Positions 25,273-34,360 are shown, counted from the stretch's first letter. The stretch: DNA of 39,186 bases from Tianweitania sp. UT-5YL-CI-8 (GCF_030010215.1 NZ_JASCRR010000024.1:1-39186), one strand, 5' to 3'. Numbers and translations: made by a program. Notes: generated from the letters alone by a model not told the origin.

Positions 25273-26670
25273 TCATAGGCGCTCCGCTCTTTCCGAGGCG
25301 ATGCGTCCGTGGGGCGTCAGCCAAGCCAAAAGCGCCGCGCAGAACGCAAAGCCTGCCGCCAGCAAGAACATCGATGAAAAGCCGATTTCCCTCGTGGCTC
25401 CGGACATCACGACCAGCCCGCTGAGAGCCGCCCCAAGGGATGCGCCGAGCGAGCGTGTCAGAAGCACGCTTGCCGAGGCAATGCCCAGCATGCGATCGCC
25501 TGCCCCGATCTGAACCACCAGTTGAACAACGCCCATAACCGTACCCAGCATGAGGGCGACGACGCTGAAGAGACACGCCAGCGCCACCATGGGCAAGTGC
25601 GGCGTGTAAAGACCGATGCCAACTAGCAGAACCGCCGCTACTGCAAGCCCGACGGCCGGAAAGACCGTCAGGTAGCCCGTGCGGCTGACGAGGGATCCGG
25701 TCAACAAGGATCCGATACCCACTCCGATCGTGACCGGCAAAAGAAGGAGGCCCGCCTGTCCTGAGGAGAACCCTCGCATGGCGCTGAAATAAACCGGCAC
25801 GAAGGTGAAGAGCGAGACATAAAGCGCGCCATGGAACAACGCGAGCGCGCAAGCCATGCGGATCGACGCATCGCGAAGGAAGATGGCTGGAAACAAAGGG
25901 CAGTGGGTGCGGCTTTCGTGCCGGAAAAACAGGAAGGCGAGGACAGCCGCGCTCGTCAAAAGCGCCGCAGCCAGGATGGGGCATTGAAGCGTGCCAAGCC
26001 CGGGCACCGTCAATCCGATCAGTAGAAGCAGAGTACTGGCCAGCAAGGCCACGCTGAAACTGTTGATCTGCACATCGTCGATAGGCCTTCTCCGCGGCGG
26101 AAGACGCATAATCAGAAACAGGCCAACACAGCCGAGCGGGAGGTTCAAGGCAAAGATCGCACGCCAGCCAAACGCTTCCGTGAGGAAGCCGCCCAGCACC
26201 GGCCCCATAGTGCTTGCTGTCATGGCCACGGTTGCGAGGTAACCCTGGTAACGGGCACGTTTTCGCGGCTCGAAGGACTGGCCGACCAGAGCTTGCGCCA
26301 AGGCAATCAGCCCCCCGCCGCCAAGCCCTTGGACAGCGCGCGCAATCACCAGCCACAGGAAGCTCGGGGCGAGCATGCAGCCGGCACTGCCCAGCATCGA
26401 GACCGCCAAGGATACGACCATCATGCGGCGCCGGCCGATCGCATCGCCCAGCCGGCCATACAACGGCGCCGAGATCGCATTCGCCGCCAGATACGCGACA
26501 ACCACCCAGCTGACCTGGTCGAACGATCCAAAGGATTCCGAAATGTCGAACAACGCCGTGGACACAATCGTCTGGTCCATCATGCCGAGAAACAAGGGCA
26601 TCGCGACGCCCATGAAAAGGACGGCAACCGGCGGCTGCCCTCCGGTCTGCTGCGCGCCATCGCCGTTCAA
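25273..26670 (-). CDS. MFS transporter, DHA2 (EmrB/QacA) type
   Basis: An inner-membrane transporter of about 465 residues with 14 likely spans. Motif A is GRLGDAIGRRRMMVVS, and motif C-like GPVLGGFLTEAFGWRAIFALNLP is typical of drug:proton antiporters of the DHA2 branch. The membrane acidic residue in FLGMMDQTIV is conserved in this branch. The frame begins with a TTG at 26670 and an ATG 57 bases inside (26613) is the other option; neither has a strong ribosome binding site. It lies 26 bases after the FAD monooxygenase gene and is likely co-transcribed. It may export a toxic pathway intermediate or related compound; the nicotinate importer NicT is also MFS but of another branch. Confidence 0.9.
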   Translation of the reverse strand: MNGDGAQQTGGQPPVAVLFMGVAMPLFLGMMDQTIVSTALFDISESFGSFDQVSWVVVAYLAANAISAPLYGRLGDAIGRRRMMVVSLAVSMLGSAGCMLAPSFLWLVIARAVQGLGGGGLIALAQALVGQSFEPRKRARYQGYLATVAMTASTMGPVLGGFLTEAFGWRAIFALNLPLGCVGLFLIMRLPPRRRPIDDVQINSFSVALLASTLLLLIGLTVPGLGTLQCPILAAALLTSAAVLAFLFFRHESRTHCPLFPAIFLRDASIRMACALALFHGALYVSLFTFVPVYFSAMRGFSSGQAGLLLLPVTIGVGIGSLLTGSLVSRTGYLTVFPAVGLAVAAVLLVGIGLYTPHLPMVALACLFSVVALMLGTVMGVVQLVVQIGAGDRMLGIASASVLLTRSLGASLGAALSGLVVMSGATREIGFSSMFLLAAGFAFCAALLAWLTPHGRIASERAERL

Positions 26671-26696
26671 GGTCGTGCCCAGGCGCTGTGCATGAC

Positions 26697-27911
26697 TTAC
26701 GCAGGCTGTGGCACGGCGTGTGTCTGCAACTGCTTCTGGGCGTCGTATTCATAGACCCAGTTTGCGCCCAGGCCGCTCGCTTGCGGGTTGACGAGGTTGC
26801 GCCAGCGATAGCCGAGATCCCGCTTGATGCGCGCAAAGGGCGACGACAGGTGGTAGGTACGCCCCCGTTCACGCGACTCCAGCTGTACTCGGGTCGTGCG
26901 CGGCCGCCGCAGGCTTTCATAACGCCGAAGCGCTTCCACTGGCGATGATGCTTCCGCCAGAGAGCCCGCGAGCACGAAACTGTCCTCGATCGCCATGGCC
27001 GCGCCCTGCGACAGAAACGGCAGCATCGGGTGCGCCGCATCGCCAAGGAGCGTCACACGGCCGACGGTCCAGGATGGCATCGGATCGCGGTCAAAGAGCC
27101 CCCACTTGTAAACGTCGCTGGCACGTGAAAAGAGCTTCTGCAGGTTCTCGTGCCACCCACTGAAACCAGCCAGCAACTCATCGCGGCTTGACGCTACGTT
27201 CCAGGACTCAGCTACCCAGTCCTTGGACTCAAGAACAGCGACGATATTCACGGCCTTGCCGGCCGACACGTAATAGGTGACCACGTGGCCCTTGGGACCA
27301 AGCCAGAAGGAACTGTCCGGGCTGACGAAGTCGTAGGGCGGCGCGTCGAACGGAACAACCGCGCGCCAGCACATGTTGCCTGTAAACCGCGGCGGCTCCT
27401 CGCCGAAGAGGGCATTCCGCACCGTGGAATGAATGCCATCCGCTCCGACGATGACGTCGGCCTCGAACTCCATGCCGTTGCTGAAGGTGGCGATCGCAGT
27501 CGCGCCGTCCTGCCGGACGCCAGTGCATTGCACGCCAAGTTGGGTCCGCGAAAGATCTACCTGCTCCAGCAGGATGCGGTGCAAATCGGCGCGGTGGACG
27601 TGAAAGAAAGGTGCGCCATACAAGCGTGGACAATCCTGCGCGAGCGGCGTACGCCACATCACGCGCGCCGTTTTCCAATCGCGGCCGATGATGTTCTGAG
27701 GCAGGAAGCTGACCTTTTGCAGCGCGTCGAAAGTTCCGAGCGCCGTCAGGATCTTCACGGCGTTAGGCGTCATCTGGATACCGGCGCCGACCTCGCCGAA
27801 CGCCGGCGCACGCTCGAAGATATGCGCCTCGATATCTTGCGCACCAAGTGAAGCGGACAAGGCTACGCCGCCGATTCCGCCCCCGATGATCCCAACTTTT
27901 AGTTTCCGCAT
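26697..27911 (-). CDS. NicC-like / salicylate hydroxylase-type FAD monooxygenase
   Basis: A class A flavoprotein monooxygenase of 404 residues. It has the FAD motif VGIIGGGIGGVALS at residues 6-19, the D-G motif in VGADGIHSTVRNAL, and the second FAD motif GRVTLLGDAAHPMLPFLSQG. The tail (NWVYEYDAQKQL) resembles NicC, which converts 6-hydroxynicotinate to 2,5-dihydroxypyridine. However, the active-site His47 of P. putida NicC (GAGIHIGPN) is replaced by Gln46 here (GAGIQMTPN), as in salicylate hydroxylases. The likely task is to make 2,5-dihydroxypyridine for NicX, but the substrate may not be 6-hydroxynicotinate. The ATG at 27911 gives the normal start; two motif copies of the GntR type lie before it. 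Confidence 0.85.
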   Translation of the reverse strand: MRKLKVGIIGGGIGGVALSASLGAQDIEAHIFERAPAFGEVGAGIQMTPNAVKILTALGTFDALQKVSFLPQNIIGRDWKTARVMWRTPLAQDCPRLYGAPFFHVHRADLHRILLEQVDLSRTQLGVQCTGVRQDGATAIATFSNGMEFEADVIVGADGIHSTVRNALFGEEPPRFTGNMCWRAVVPFDAPPYDFVSPDSSFWLGPKGHVVTYYVSAGKAVNIVAVLESKDWVAESWNVASSRDELLAGFSGWHENLQKLFSRASDVYKWGLFDRDPMPSWTVGRVTLLGDAAHPMLPFLSQGAAMAIEDSFVLAGSLAEASSPVEALRRYESLRRPRTTRVQLESRERGRTYHLSSPFARIKRDLGYRWRNLVNPQASGLGANWVYEYDAQKQLQTHAVPQPA

Positions 27912-27946
27912 ACTTCCCATCCCAAACCTGTGCTCGTCCGTGCGCA

Positions 27947-27982
27947 ATACCGCGGTATAATGCACTCATTATAATGTATGCC
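27947..27982. promoter_or_regulatory. GntR-type site and palindromes before the FAD monooxygenase gene
   Basis: The stretch contains the 12-bp palindrome ATACCGCGGTAT (27947-27958). It is followed by GTATAATGCAC (27955-27965) and TTATAATGTATG (27969-27980), two copies of the motif found at four other places in this island. It lies 36-71 bases before the gene start, where it could overlap the promoter. Confidence 0.55.
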
Positions 27983-28022
27983 TAATGCGCCTGCAGAACT
28001 GTCTGCTCGGGTCGGCGGGGGA

Positions 28023-28910
28023 CTAGCGGCCCCTTCCCCTCAAGCGCGGATTAAGAACATCCGTCAGATGATCGCCGAACACGTTCAGGGCGGCCACCGT
28101 GATCAGGATGCCGATGCCCGGGAATACGGCCATCCACCACGCGCGCGTCAAGAACTGCTGCGCCTCGTTGAGCATAAGCCCCCAACTCGGATTGGATGCG
28201 TCTCCCAATCCAAGGAAGCTCAAGCCGGCCTCCAGCAAGATGGCCGACGAGACCTGCATCGTCATGGCGACGATCAACGGAGGCATGGCATTTGGCAGTA
28301 TCTCAGAAAAGATGATCGCACGCGTCGATTGTCCGCCGGAGCGCGCTGCCTGGACATATTCGCGTTCACGAAGCGTCAGAAATTCGCCGCGCGTGATACG
28401 CGCTACTTCCGGCCATCCGAGAAGGCCAATGGTGAGGATGATGAAGGCAACATTGCTGCCGAACAGCGAGATCATGAGCAGCGCAAGGAAAAAGCGCGGG
28501 ATCACCTGGAACAACTCGGCAACGCGCATCAAGATAATGTCGACGGCACCCTGCAGGTAGCCGGCGATGGCCCCCAGCGTGACGCCGATGATGCAGGATG
28601 TGAGGGCCGCCAAAACGCCAACGAGCAGAGACATGCGCGCGCCATGGGCGAAACGGCTGAATACGTCGCGTCCCAGATCGTCCGTGCCCATGAAATGGGT
28701 GAGGCTCGGCGACGCAAAGGAGACGCTGCCCATCGCATTGACGTCGCCCAGAAAGGGTGGAACGGCTAAGGCAAAGAGGCTGACGGCGATTAAGGCAATC
28801 AGGGCCGTCAGCGACGGGCCGTCGAAGCGCAGGAAGGTAAAGCTCGCGGAGAGGGTCTGTAGCGGGCTTCCGCGACGAGCAACGCCGTTGTCTGTGTTTC
28901 CGATGCTCAT
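28023..28910 (-). CDS. Peptide-type ABC importer permease (DppC-like)
   Basis: A membrane protein of 295 residues. The N-terminal OppC region, the HFMGTDDLGRDVFSRFAHGAR motif characteristic of DppC/OppC, and the EAA loop at REREYVQAARSGGQSTRAIIF are all present, with about six spans. It follows the DppB-like gene with one base between stop and start. The other three parts of the importer (binding protein and fused ATPase) are on the opposite strand beyond the shared promoter region. Family members import peptides, nickel, opines and many non-peptide solutes, including metal chelates. Confidence 0.95.
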   Translation of the reverse strand: MSIGNTDNGVARRGSPLQTLSASFTFLRFDGPSLTALIALIAVSLFALAVPPFLGDVNAMGSVSFASPSLTHFMGTDDLGRDVFSRFAHGARMSLLVGVLAALTSCIIGVTLGAIAGYLQGAVDIILMRVAELFQVIPRFFLALLMISLFGSNVAFIILTIGLLGWPEVARITRGEFLTLREREYVQAARSGGQSTRAIIFSEILPNAMPPLIVAMTMQVSSAILLEAGLSFLGLGDASNPSWGLMLNEAQQFLTRAWWMAVFPGIGILITVAALNVFGDHLTDVLNPRLRGRGR

Positions 28911-28911
28911 C

Positions 28912-29940
28912 TTACTTAAGCCTCACGCGCGGATCGAAGATGCTGTAGACGATGTCGATAATGAGGTTCGTGATGATGATGCCGATCGAAACGAACACGA
29001 ACATGCCCATCAGCAGCGGATAATCCCGCGAATACATCGCGTCATACATGAGACGCCCAAGCCCGGGCCAACCAAAGACGATCTCAGTGAGGACGGTGCC
29101 GGCCAGGATATCGGTGAAGTTGAGGCCGAAGACGGTGATGATAGGCAAGATGCCGTTCCGGAAGGCATGCAGCAAGACGCGCCCTTCGCTCAAACCCTTT
29201 GCGCGGGCTGTTGTGATGTAGTCCTGCGAGAGGGCATCGCGCATGGACGCACGCGCATAGCGGAAGTTGATCGCGAGATAACGCAGGCCAAGCACGCTTG
29301 CCGGCAATATCAGATGCAGCAGCACGTCGCCAACATAAGCCCATCCCTCATAGGCATGCCGGCTGCTGGTCATGCCGCTTGTAGGAAACCAGCGCAGGTT
29401 CAACGCAAACACCACGAGGGCGATCTGCGCCAGCCAGAAGGCAGGCACCGAATAGCCGACCACCGCGACGAATGAGCCCACGCGGTCAAACATAGAACGC
29501 GGTTTGCGCGCCACCAGGATAGCCAGTCCCACACCCAACACGGTGAAGATCAGCAGGGATGTCAGCATCAGCACCAGGGTGGATGGGACCCGGGCAAGGA
29601 TCAGGTCAGACACGTTTGCCTGCATGACGTAGGAATAACCGAGATCCCCCTGCAGAACCGAAGTTAGATATTCCCAGTACTGGACGTAAAGCGGTTGATC
29701 GAGACCGAGCTTGGCCGCCAGCTCCGCCATCTGCTCTTGCGTCGGCGCCGTTTCACCCACCAGGACGCTGATCGGATCGCCTGGAGCCAAGTGCACCAAG
29801 ATGAAGTTCACGGTAATGACGCCGATCAGCATTGGTATTGCGCTGAGTATCTTGAGGCCAATGAAGCGCAACGTGGCGAGCGCGCTCATCAATCCTGCTT
29901 TTTCTTTGGCTGGTGCAGCCGAGTTGACGGTATCTGCCAA
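28912..29940 (-). CDS. Peptide-type ABC importer permease (DppB-like)
   Basis: A membrane protein of about 342 residues. The DppB signatures are FILVHLAPGDPISVLVG, the L-G-L-D-Q-P-L-Y-V-Q-Y segment and the EAA loop SQDYITTARAKGLSEGRVLLHAFRNG. The start is taken as the TTG at 29940, which has GGAAGA just before it; an ATG at 29889 would give a slightly shorter protein. An ATG at 30054 is unlikely because the frame would then run across a regulatory motif at 30011-30024. It is the first gene of the minus-strand permease pair, facing the LLM monooxygenase gene. Confidence 0.93.
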   Translation of the reverse strand: MADTVNSAAPAKEKAGLMSALATLRFIGLKILSAIPMLIGVITVNFILVHLAPGDPISVLVGETAPTQEQMAELAAKLGLDQPLYVQYWEYLTSVLQGDLGYSYVMQANVSDLILARVPSTLVLMLTSLLIFTVLGVGLAILVARKPRSMFDRVGSFVAVVGYSVPAFWLAQIALVVFALNLRWFPTSGMTSSRHAYEGWAYVGDVLLHLILPASVLGLRYLAINFRYARASMRDALSQDYITTARAKGLSEGRVLLHAFRNGILPIITVFGLNFTDILAGTVLTEIVFGWPGLGRLMYDAMYSRDYPLLMGMFVFVSIGIIITNLIIDIVYSIFDPRVRLK

Positions 29941-30010
29941 CGGGGTCTTCCTTTTTTGATTCCGGTGCTCTAGGCGCACCTTCAGGCAGCACGCTCGCGA
30001 TCGCTTAGAT

Positions 30011-30024
30011 CGTATAATGTATTC
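30011..30024. promoter_or_regulatory. GntR-type site before the permease genes
   Basis: CGTATAATGTATTC, a full match to the GTAT-AAT-GTAT direct-repeat motif, lies 71 bases before the dppB-like start. Confidence 0.55.
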
Positions 30025-30200
30025 TACATCAACCCATTCTTCGTGATTGTACAAGCCCTTTTCTGGTGAACTCCTAATCGTTTTTTTGGTAACAACTTGA
30101 AATATAACGATTTTATTTTTTCAACTAGCACATCAGAATTTTCCGCATTGTAGGACCTTGACACTGATAAGGGTTTCGAAGTTAGATTGTTTAGCGAACA

Positions 30201-30214
30201 ATATACATTATGCG
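30201..30214. promoter_or_regulatory. GntR-type site before the LLM monooxygenase gene
   Basis: ATATACATTATGCG reads CGCATAATGTATAT on the other strand, one change from the motif. It lies about 90 bases before the monooxygenase start and just downstream of a possible promoter at 30158-30187, where a repressor would block transcription. Confidence 0.5.
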
Positions 30215-30303
30215 TAAAATTAGCAGGCACGATGCGCTGGCCAAGAAGACGCCTTACCCCTTCGCAGGCCGGGCACAGACAATCCAACGGAGGGCTTACG
30301 TAG

Positions 30304-31650
30304 ATGAGTGATCGGCAACTGAAGATCGGGCTCAGCCTCGTCTCAAACGGAACGCATCCGGCGGGCTGGAGACTGCCCGAAGCGCGCGCCGACGCCGCGC
30401 TGGATTTCGCCCTATGGAAGGAAATGGCGCAAGCGGCCGAAGCAGCGAAGATCCATTTTATTTTCCTGGCAGACGGTATCGCCGTGCGAACGGCCGCCAG
30501 CGACAACGATGCGCTGAGCTATAGCGGTCGCATCGACCAGTTCGAGCCCCTCACTTTGATCGCCGGCCTTTCGGCCGTAACAGATCGCATCGGGTATATC
30601 GCCACTGCATCGACCACCTATAACGAGCCCTACCATATCGCCCGGAAGTTTGCTTCGCTCGATCATATCAGCGGCGGTCGCGTCGGCTGGAACGTGGTGA
30701 CTTCCTGGAGCGAGGCCGAGGCCAAGAATTTCAGCCGCGACAAGCACTTAGAACATTCCATCCGCTACGGTCGCGCTGAGGAATTCGTTGATGTCGTGCG
30801 TGGTCTGTGGGACAGCTGGGAAGACGATGCCTTCTGCCGCGACAAGGACGGAGGACGCTACTTCCATCCTGCAAAGATGCATGTGCTCAACCACGTGGGA
30901 GAAGATTTCTCCGTTCGCGGCCCGCTCAACATCGCCCGCCCCATCCAGGGTTACCCGGTTATCGCGCAGGCCGGTTCGTCAGAGCCTGGTCAGGAACTGG
31001 CTGCACGAACAGCCGACCTGATCTATACGGCCAAGCAACGACGTGATGACGCCGCCGGCTTCTATGAAAGCGTAAAGGGTCGCTTCTCAAAATATGGGCG
31101 CTCACGCGGTTCTGCGCTGGTGATGCCAGGCATCATGCCGCTGATCGGGAAGACGATGGAGGAGGCGCGTGCCAAATACGACCGCATCCAGCACCTGATC
31201 CATCCGAAGGTCGGCCTTGCGATGCTTGCCCGCACATTCGGCGATCTGTCGGGCTATCCTCTCGATGGGCCCTTACCCGACAATTTGCCCATGATGGACG
31301 GTGTGAAAAGCCATCGCGATCCGCTGTTGCGTATGGCGCGAGATGAAAATCTCTCCATTCGCCAGCTTTACATGCGGGTCACTGGCGCAGCCGGTCATCT
31401 ACAGCTTTGCGGCACACCCGACAGCATCGCCGACACGATGGAAGAATGGTTCAACGCCGGCGCTTGCGACGGGTTCAACATCATGGCGCCGTACTTCCCG
31501 GACGGGCTTTACGAGTTTCTCAACGAGGTCGTCCCGGTTCTGCAGCGTCGCGGCCTGTTCCGCTCGGATTACCAGGGCAAGACTTTGCGGGAGAATCTGG
31601 GTCTCGTTCGGCCCGAGCACCCGGCCACGCAATTGAAGAATTCTGCCTGA
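30304..31650 (+). CDS. LLM-class flavin-dependent monooxygenase (NtaA/SnaA/DszA family)
   Basis: A 448-residue luciferase-like monooxygenase that uses reduced FMN supplied by a separate reductase. Family landmarks are LKIGLSLVSNGTHPAGWRLPE, HFIFLADGIAVR, GYIATASTTYNEPYHIARKF, SLDHISGGRVGWNVVTS and GYPVIAQAGSSEPGQELAARTADLIYT. Relatives act on nitrilotriacetate, EDTA, dibenzothiophene sulfone, pristinamycin precursors and, in some actinobacteria, pyridine itself. It is the first gene of the plus-strand operon that also encodes a binding protein and flavin reductases. The gene order of an LLM enzyme with a peptide-type importer recalls the EDTA/NTA clusters of Chelativorans and relatives. The substrate is unknown; the position beside nic genes suggests an N-containing ring or a chelate that yields one. 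Confidence 0.92.
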   Translation: MSDRQLKIGLSLVSNGTHPAGWRLPEARADAALDFALWKEMAQAAEAAKIHFIFLADGIAVRTAASDNDALSYSGRIDQFEPLTLIAGLSAVTDRIGYIATASTTYNEPYHIARKFASLDHISGGRVGWNVVTSWSEAEAKNFSRDKHLEHSIRYGRAEEFVDVVRGLWDSWEDDAFCRDKDGGRYFHPAKMHVLNHVGEDFSVRGPLNIARPIQGYPVIAQAGSSEPGQELAARTADLIYTAKQRRDDAAGFYESVKGRFSKYGRSRGSALVMPGIMPLIGKTMEEARAKYDRIQHLIHPKVGLAMLARTFGDLSGYPLDGPLPDNLPMMDGVKSHRDPLLRMARDENLSIRQLYMRVTGAAGHLQLCGTPDSIADTMEEWFNAGACDGFNIMAPYFPDGLYEFLNEVVPVLQRRGLFRSDYQGKTLRENLGLVRPEHPATQLKNSA

Positions 31651-31745
31651 TCGTACGACAAGACTGCTTTCGGTGGGCCAATCAGCAGGCCAGGAGCGCG
31701 GCTTTGACGCCAAACAATGAAAAACGGGGAACCAAGAGGAACTGT

Positions 31746-33398
31746 ATGATGCGAAACGACGACAACAGCGACGTCTCTAGGGCGGGCATATCCCGCCGCA
31801 CCATTCTGCAGGGCCTCGCGGCCCTGACTGCCACGCCTTTTCTGAACATCCCTGGGCTGGTCTATGCTTCGGAAGGGCCTCGATATGGCGGCTCCTTTAT
31901 CGTCGGCTCAGGCAGTGAGCCCCGCCACCTCAACCAGAACATCACGACCGATTCCAGCACCAAGCTCGTGTCGAACCCAATGTTTAGCAAGCTTGTCGGC
32001 TTAAACACCGACTTCACCCCCACTGCGGACCTGGCGAAGTCTTGGACGGTTTCCGAGGACGGTCTGCTTTATACCTTCACGCTTGAACAGGACGTGAAGT
32101 GGCATGATGGCAAGCCCTTCAGCGCCGAAGACGTGAAGTTCACCTTCGAGAAGGTGCTGTTCGAGTACCACAATATCGGCAAGGCAATGAGCCAATATGT
32201 CGAGACAATCACCGCGTCGGATCCGGCCACAGTCGTCTTCAAGCTGAAAGCGCCGAATGATGTCTTCCTGACCTTCGTCGCAAGCCAAAGCTATATCCAA
32301 CCTAAACATATCTACGACGGCACCGACATCATGACCAATCCCGCCAATACGGCGCCAATCGGAACAGGGCCTTTCAAGTTTTCCGAATGGTCGCGCGGGC
32401 GCGAACTGGTGTTGACGCGCAACGAAGATTACTTCCGAAAAGACCGGCCCTACGTCGACCGCATCGTATCTCGCTTCATTCCCGAAGCGTCGTCGCGCGT
32501 TCGGGCGCTTGAAGCTGGCGAGATTGATTATGTCGCGTATTTCGACTTGCCGCCTTCAATGGTCGAGACGCTGCGCGGCAATTCAGATGTCACCGTAGTC
32601 AGCGAAGGCCATAATGCTTGGGGCTCCATCGTCGAACTGATGATGAACCACGACAAGGCTCCCTATAACAACAAGCTCGTGCGTCAAGCAATCACGCACG
32701 CGATCAATCGGCAATTCGTTGTCGACAAGGCAAACTTCGGCCTGAGCAAGGTCGCTACCGGACCGATATCCAGCCAGATCGCTTGGGCCTACAATCCTGA
32801 TACACGCCAGTATCCGTATGATCCGGATACAGCGAACAAGCTTTTGGATGAAGCCGGCGTCGCAAAAGACGGCAATGGCATCCGGTTCCAGGCAGGCATC
32901 GTCGTCACGCGCACCATTGAGGCCAACCTGAAAGCCGCACAGGTCATTGCCGAGCAGCTTAAGCAGGTCGGCATCGATGCGCGGGTTCTCGCCATGGACG
33001 ACGCATCAAGCAGCGAAACCGTTTACATCAAGCGTGAGTTCGACATGTTCGTGCAGAGCCTCACCACCGGCCCCGACCCGGCGATGGGCATGCAGCGCCA
33101 ATATATCTCGAGCAATATCCGACCCATCCCCTTCACCAACGGCATCGGCTATCGCAATCCCGAGGTTGACGACCTTCTGAACAAGGCAGCGTCAAATCCG
33201 AACCGGGCCCAGAGAGCGGAGTTCTACAGGAAGGTTTCTTCGGTTCTGTGCGAGGACGCCGCCCTGGTCTGGCTGTACGAAAACGCAGCCTTTTCCGCCT
33301 ACACCTCCACCTTTGGCAATCTCCACAGCTGGGCTGCCGAGTCCAACTATAACTATGGGGATGTTTATTGGGCGGAAGGAGAAGAGCGCCGCGACTAA
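31746..33398 (+). CDS. Extracytoplasmic binding protein of the peptide-type importer (SBP family 5)
   Basis: A 550-residue exported binding protein. The N terminus carries a twin-arginine signal (SRRTILQGLAALTATPF) ending near VYA-SE, so it may be exported folded by the Tat route. The mature part has the family 5 signatures: LAKSWTVSEDGLLYTFTLEQ, the WHDGKPFSAEDVKFTFEKVL stretch and NTAPIGTGPFKF. AGAGGAA lies shortly before the ATG at 31746; the open frame extends upstream only by chance. It probably sets the substrate for the importer formed with the two minus-strand permeases and the fused ATPase. A strong hairpin follows the gene. Confidence 0.93.
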   Translation: MMRNDDNSDVSRAGISRRTILQGLAALTATPFLNIPGLVYASEGPRYGGSFIVGSGSEPRHLNQNITTDSSTKLVSNPMFSKLVGLNTDFTPTADLAKSWTVSEDGLLYTFTLEQDVKWHDGKPFSAEDVKFTFEKVLFEYHNIGKAMSQYVETITASDPATVVFKLKAPNDVFLTFVASQSYIQPKHIYDGTDIMTNPANTAPIGTGPFKFSEWSRGRELVLTRNEDYFRKDRPYVDRIVSRFIPEASSRVRALEAGEIDYVAYFDLPPSMVETLRGNSDVTVVSEGHNAWGSIVELMMNHDKAPYNNKLVRQAITHAINRQFVVDKANFGLSKVATGPISSQIAWAYNPDTRQYPYDPDTANKLLDEAGVAKDGNGIRFQAGIVVTRTIEANLKAAQVIAEQLKQVGIDARVLAMDDASSSETVYIKREFDMFVQSLTTGPDPAMGMQRQYISSNIRPIPFTNGIGYRNPEVDDLLNKAASNPNRAQRAEFYRKVSSVLCEDAALVWLYENAAFSAYTSTFGNLHSWAAESNYNYGDVYWAEGEERRD

Positions 33399-33411
33399 GG
33401 TTGTCTTCCAT

Positions 33412-33439
33412 CCTCCCGCACCATCTCGGCTGCGGGAGG
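33412..33439 (+). other. Stable hairpin after the binding-protein gene
   Basis: CCTCCCGCA and TGCGGGAGG form a perfect 9-bp GC-rich stem with a 10-base loop, 13 bases after the stop. No T-run follows, so it is more likely an mRNA-stabilising or partial-termination element that raises binding-protein output over downstream genes than a full terminator. Confidence 0.5.
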
Positions 33440-33480
33440 TGCATCCGCGCTGAGTAGCCGCTCTGATTGACCAAATTCGC

Positions 33481-33494
33481 CATACATTATACGA
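33481..33494. promoter_or_regulatory. GntR-type site before the gntR gene
   Basis: CATACATTATACGA reads TCGTATAATGTATG on the other strand, a full match to the motif. It lies 59 bases before the gntR start, which fits autoregulation. It is flanked by AATTCG and CGAAATT. Confidence 0.6.
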
Positions 33495-33552
33495 AATTTA
33501 TCCCGGCCGGCATTCCGAGCGACCGAGACAATACAAAAACTAGGAGAGCGAA

Positions 33553-34314
33553 ATGGCGGGCAAGGAAAGACAGACAAAAATGCCGATGGCACCACGTCGG
33601 AAGGTGGAGGGTGGTCGCACCCGCATCGTCTCCAAAGAGCCTATCCACGAACAAATCCTACCGCATATTCGGCGCGACATCGTTCTCAACCGCTGGGCTC
33701 CCGATGAGCGTCTGCCTGAGATGGAATTGTGCGAGGAGTTCGGTGTTTCGCGCACACCCCTGCGAGACGCATTGAAGATTCTCGAAGTGGAGGGTCTTGT
33801 CACGCTTGTCCCGCATATCGGCGCTGTCGTTACAACGCTCAATTCGCCCGACCTGGCCGAGAAGCTTGAGGTCATGAGTGGGCTGGAACAGCTAGCCGCC
33901 ATGAAGGTGGCCGAGATGCAGCCTCCGGTGGCGCTGCGCGAGATCAAGCGCTTGCATAAAGCAATGGAAGAAGCTGCCACGAAGAGCCAGACTAGCAAGT
34001 ATTATGCGCTTAACGATGAATTCCACCGCGCCCTGGTTCTTGGCAGCAACAATGTGACCTTGGCTAAGATCCATGAAACTGTGATGTGGCATGTCAGCCG
34101 CGCCCGCAATTATGCGAATGAACGCGAGCCGCTGAACAGGGGTGCCGCCGAGCATCACGATGCTATAGTGAACGCTCTGGTGAAAGGCGATCCCGAACAG
34201 GCTGGACGCGCGATCCGCGAACATCTCGCGGAGGTCATCTCTATTGTACTCAAGCGAGCAACGGTTGCTTCATCGCGTCCGCAGGCCCACGAAATCGAAG
34301 ACACAGCGGCCTGA
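33553..34314 (+). CDS. GntR-family regulator, FadR/FCD subgroup
   Basis: A 253-residue regulator. The winged helix covers about residues 30-95 (IHEQILPHIRRDIVLNRW, CEEFGVSRTPLRDALKILEV). The C-terminal FCD domain has the metal-binding pattern with Asp and His in ALNDEFHRALV and later His residues in MWHVSRAR and EHHDAIVNALV. Such proteins bind acidic metabolites and usually repress transport and catabolic genes. A motif with direct GTAT half-sites lies before this gene and before four other transcription units of the island, so it probably controls the set, including itself. ATG at 33553 follows AGGAGAG. Confidence 0.94.
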   Translation: MAGKERQTKMPMAPRRKVEGGRTRIVSKEPIHEQILPHIRRDIVLNRWAPDERLPEMELCEEFGVSRTPLRDALKILEVEGLVTLVPHIGAVVTTLNSPDLAEKLEVMSGLEQLAAMKVAEMQPPVALREIKRLHKAMEEAATKSQTSKYYALNDEFHRALVLGSNNVTLAKIHETVMWHVSRARNYANEREPLNRGAAEHHDAIVNALVKGDPEQAGRAIREHLAEVISIVLKRATVASSRPQAHEIEDTAA

Positions 34315-34360
34315 GAGCTGTCGAACCGGTAGCAGGACGCCAGTGCAGCATCGAAATTGA

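Larger units (their letters stand above)
29941..30303. other. Divergent control region between the permeases and the monooxygenase operon
   Basis: These 363 bases hold no gene I can support and are more AT-rich than the flanks. They contain two copies of the GTAT-N3-GTAT motif, one near each gene. A TTGACA at 30158-30163 followed after 18 bases by TTAGAT is a possible weak promoter for the plus-strand operon. Confidence 0.6.

Noticed and set aside
25199-27046. Minus-strand frame of about 615 codons across the MFS and FAD monooxygenase genes
   Set aside because: It is frame-shifted relative to both real genes and its sequence is Arg/Pro/Gly-rich without any domain.
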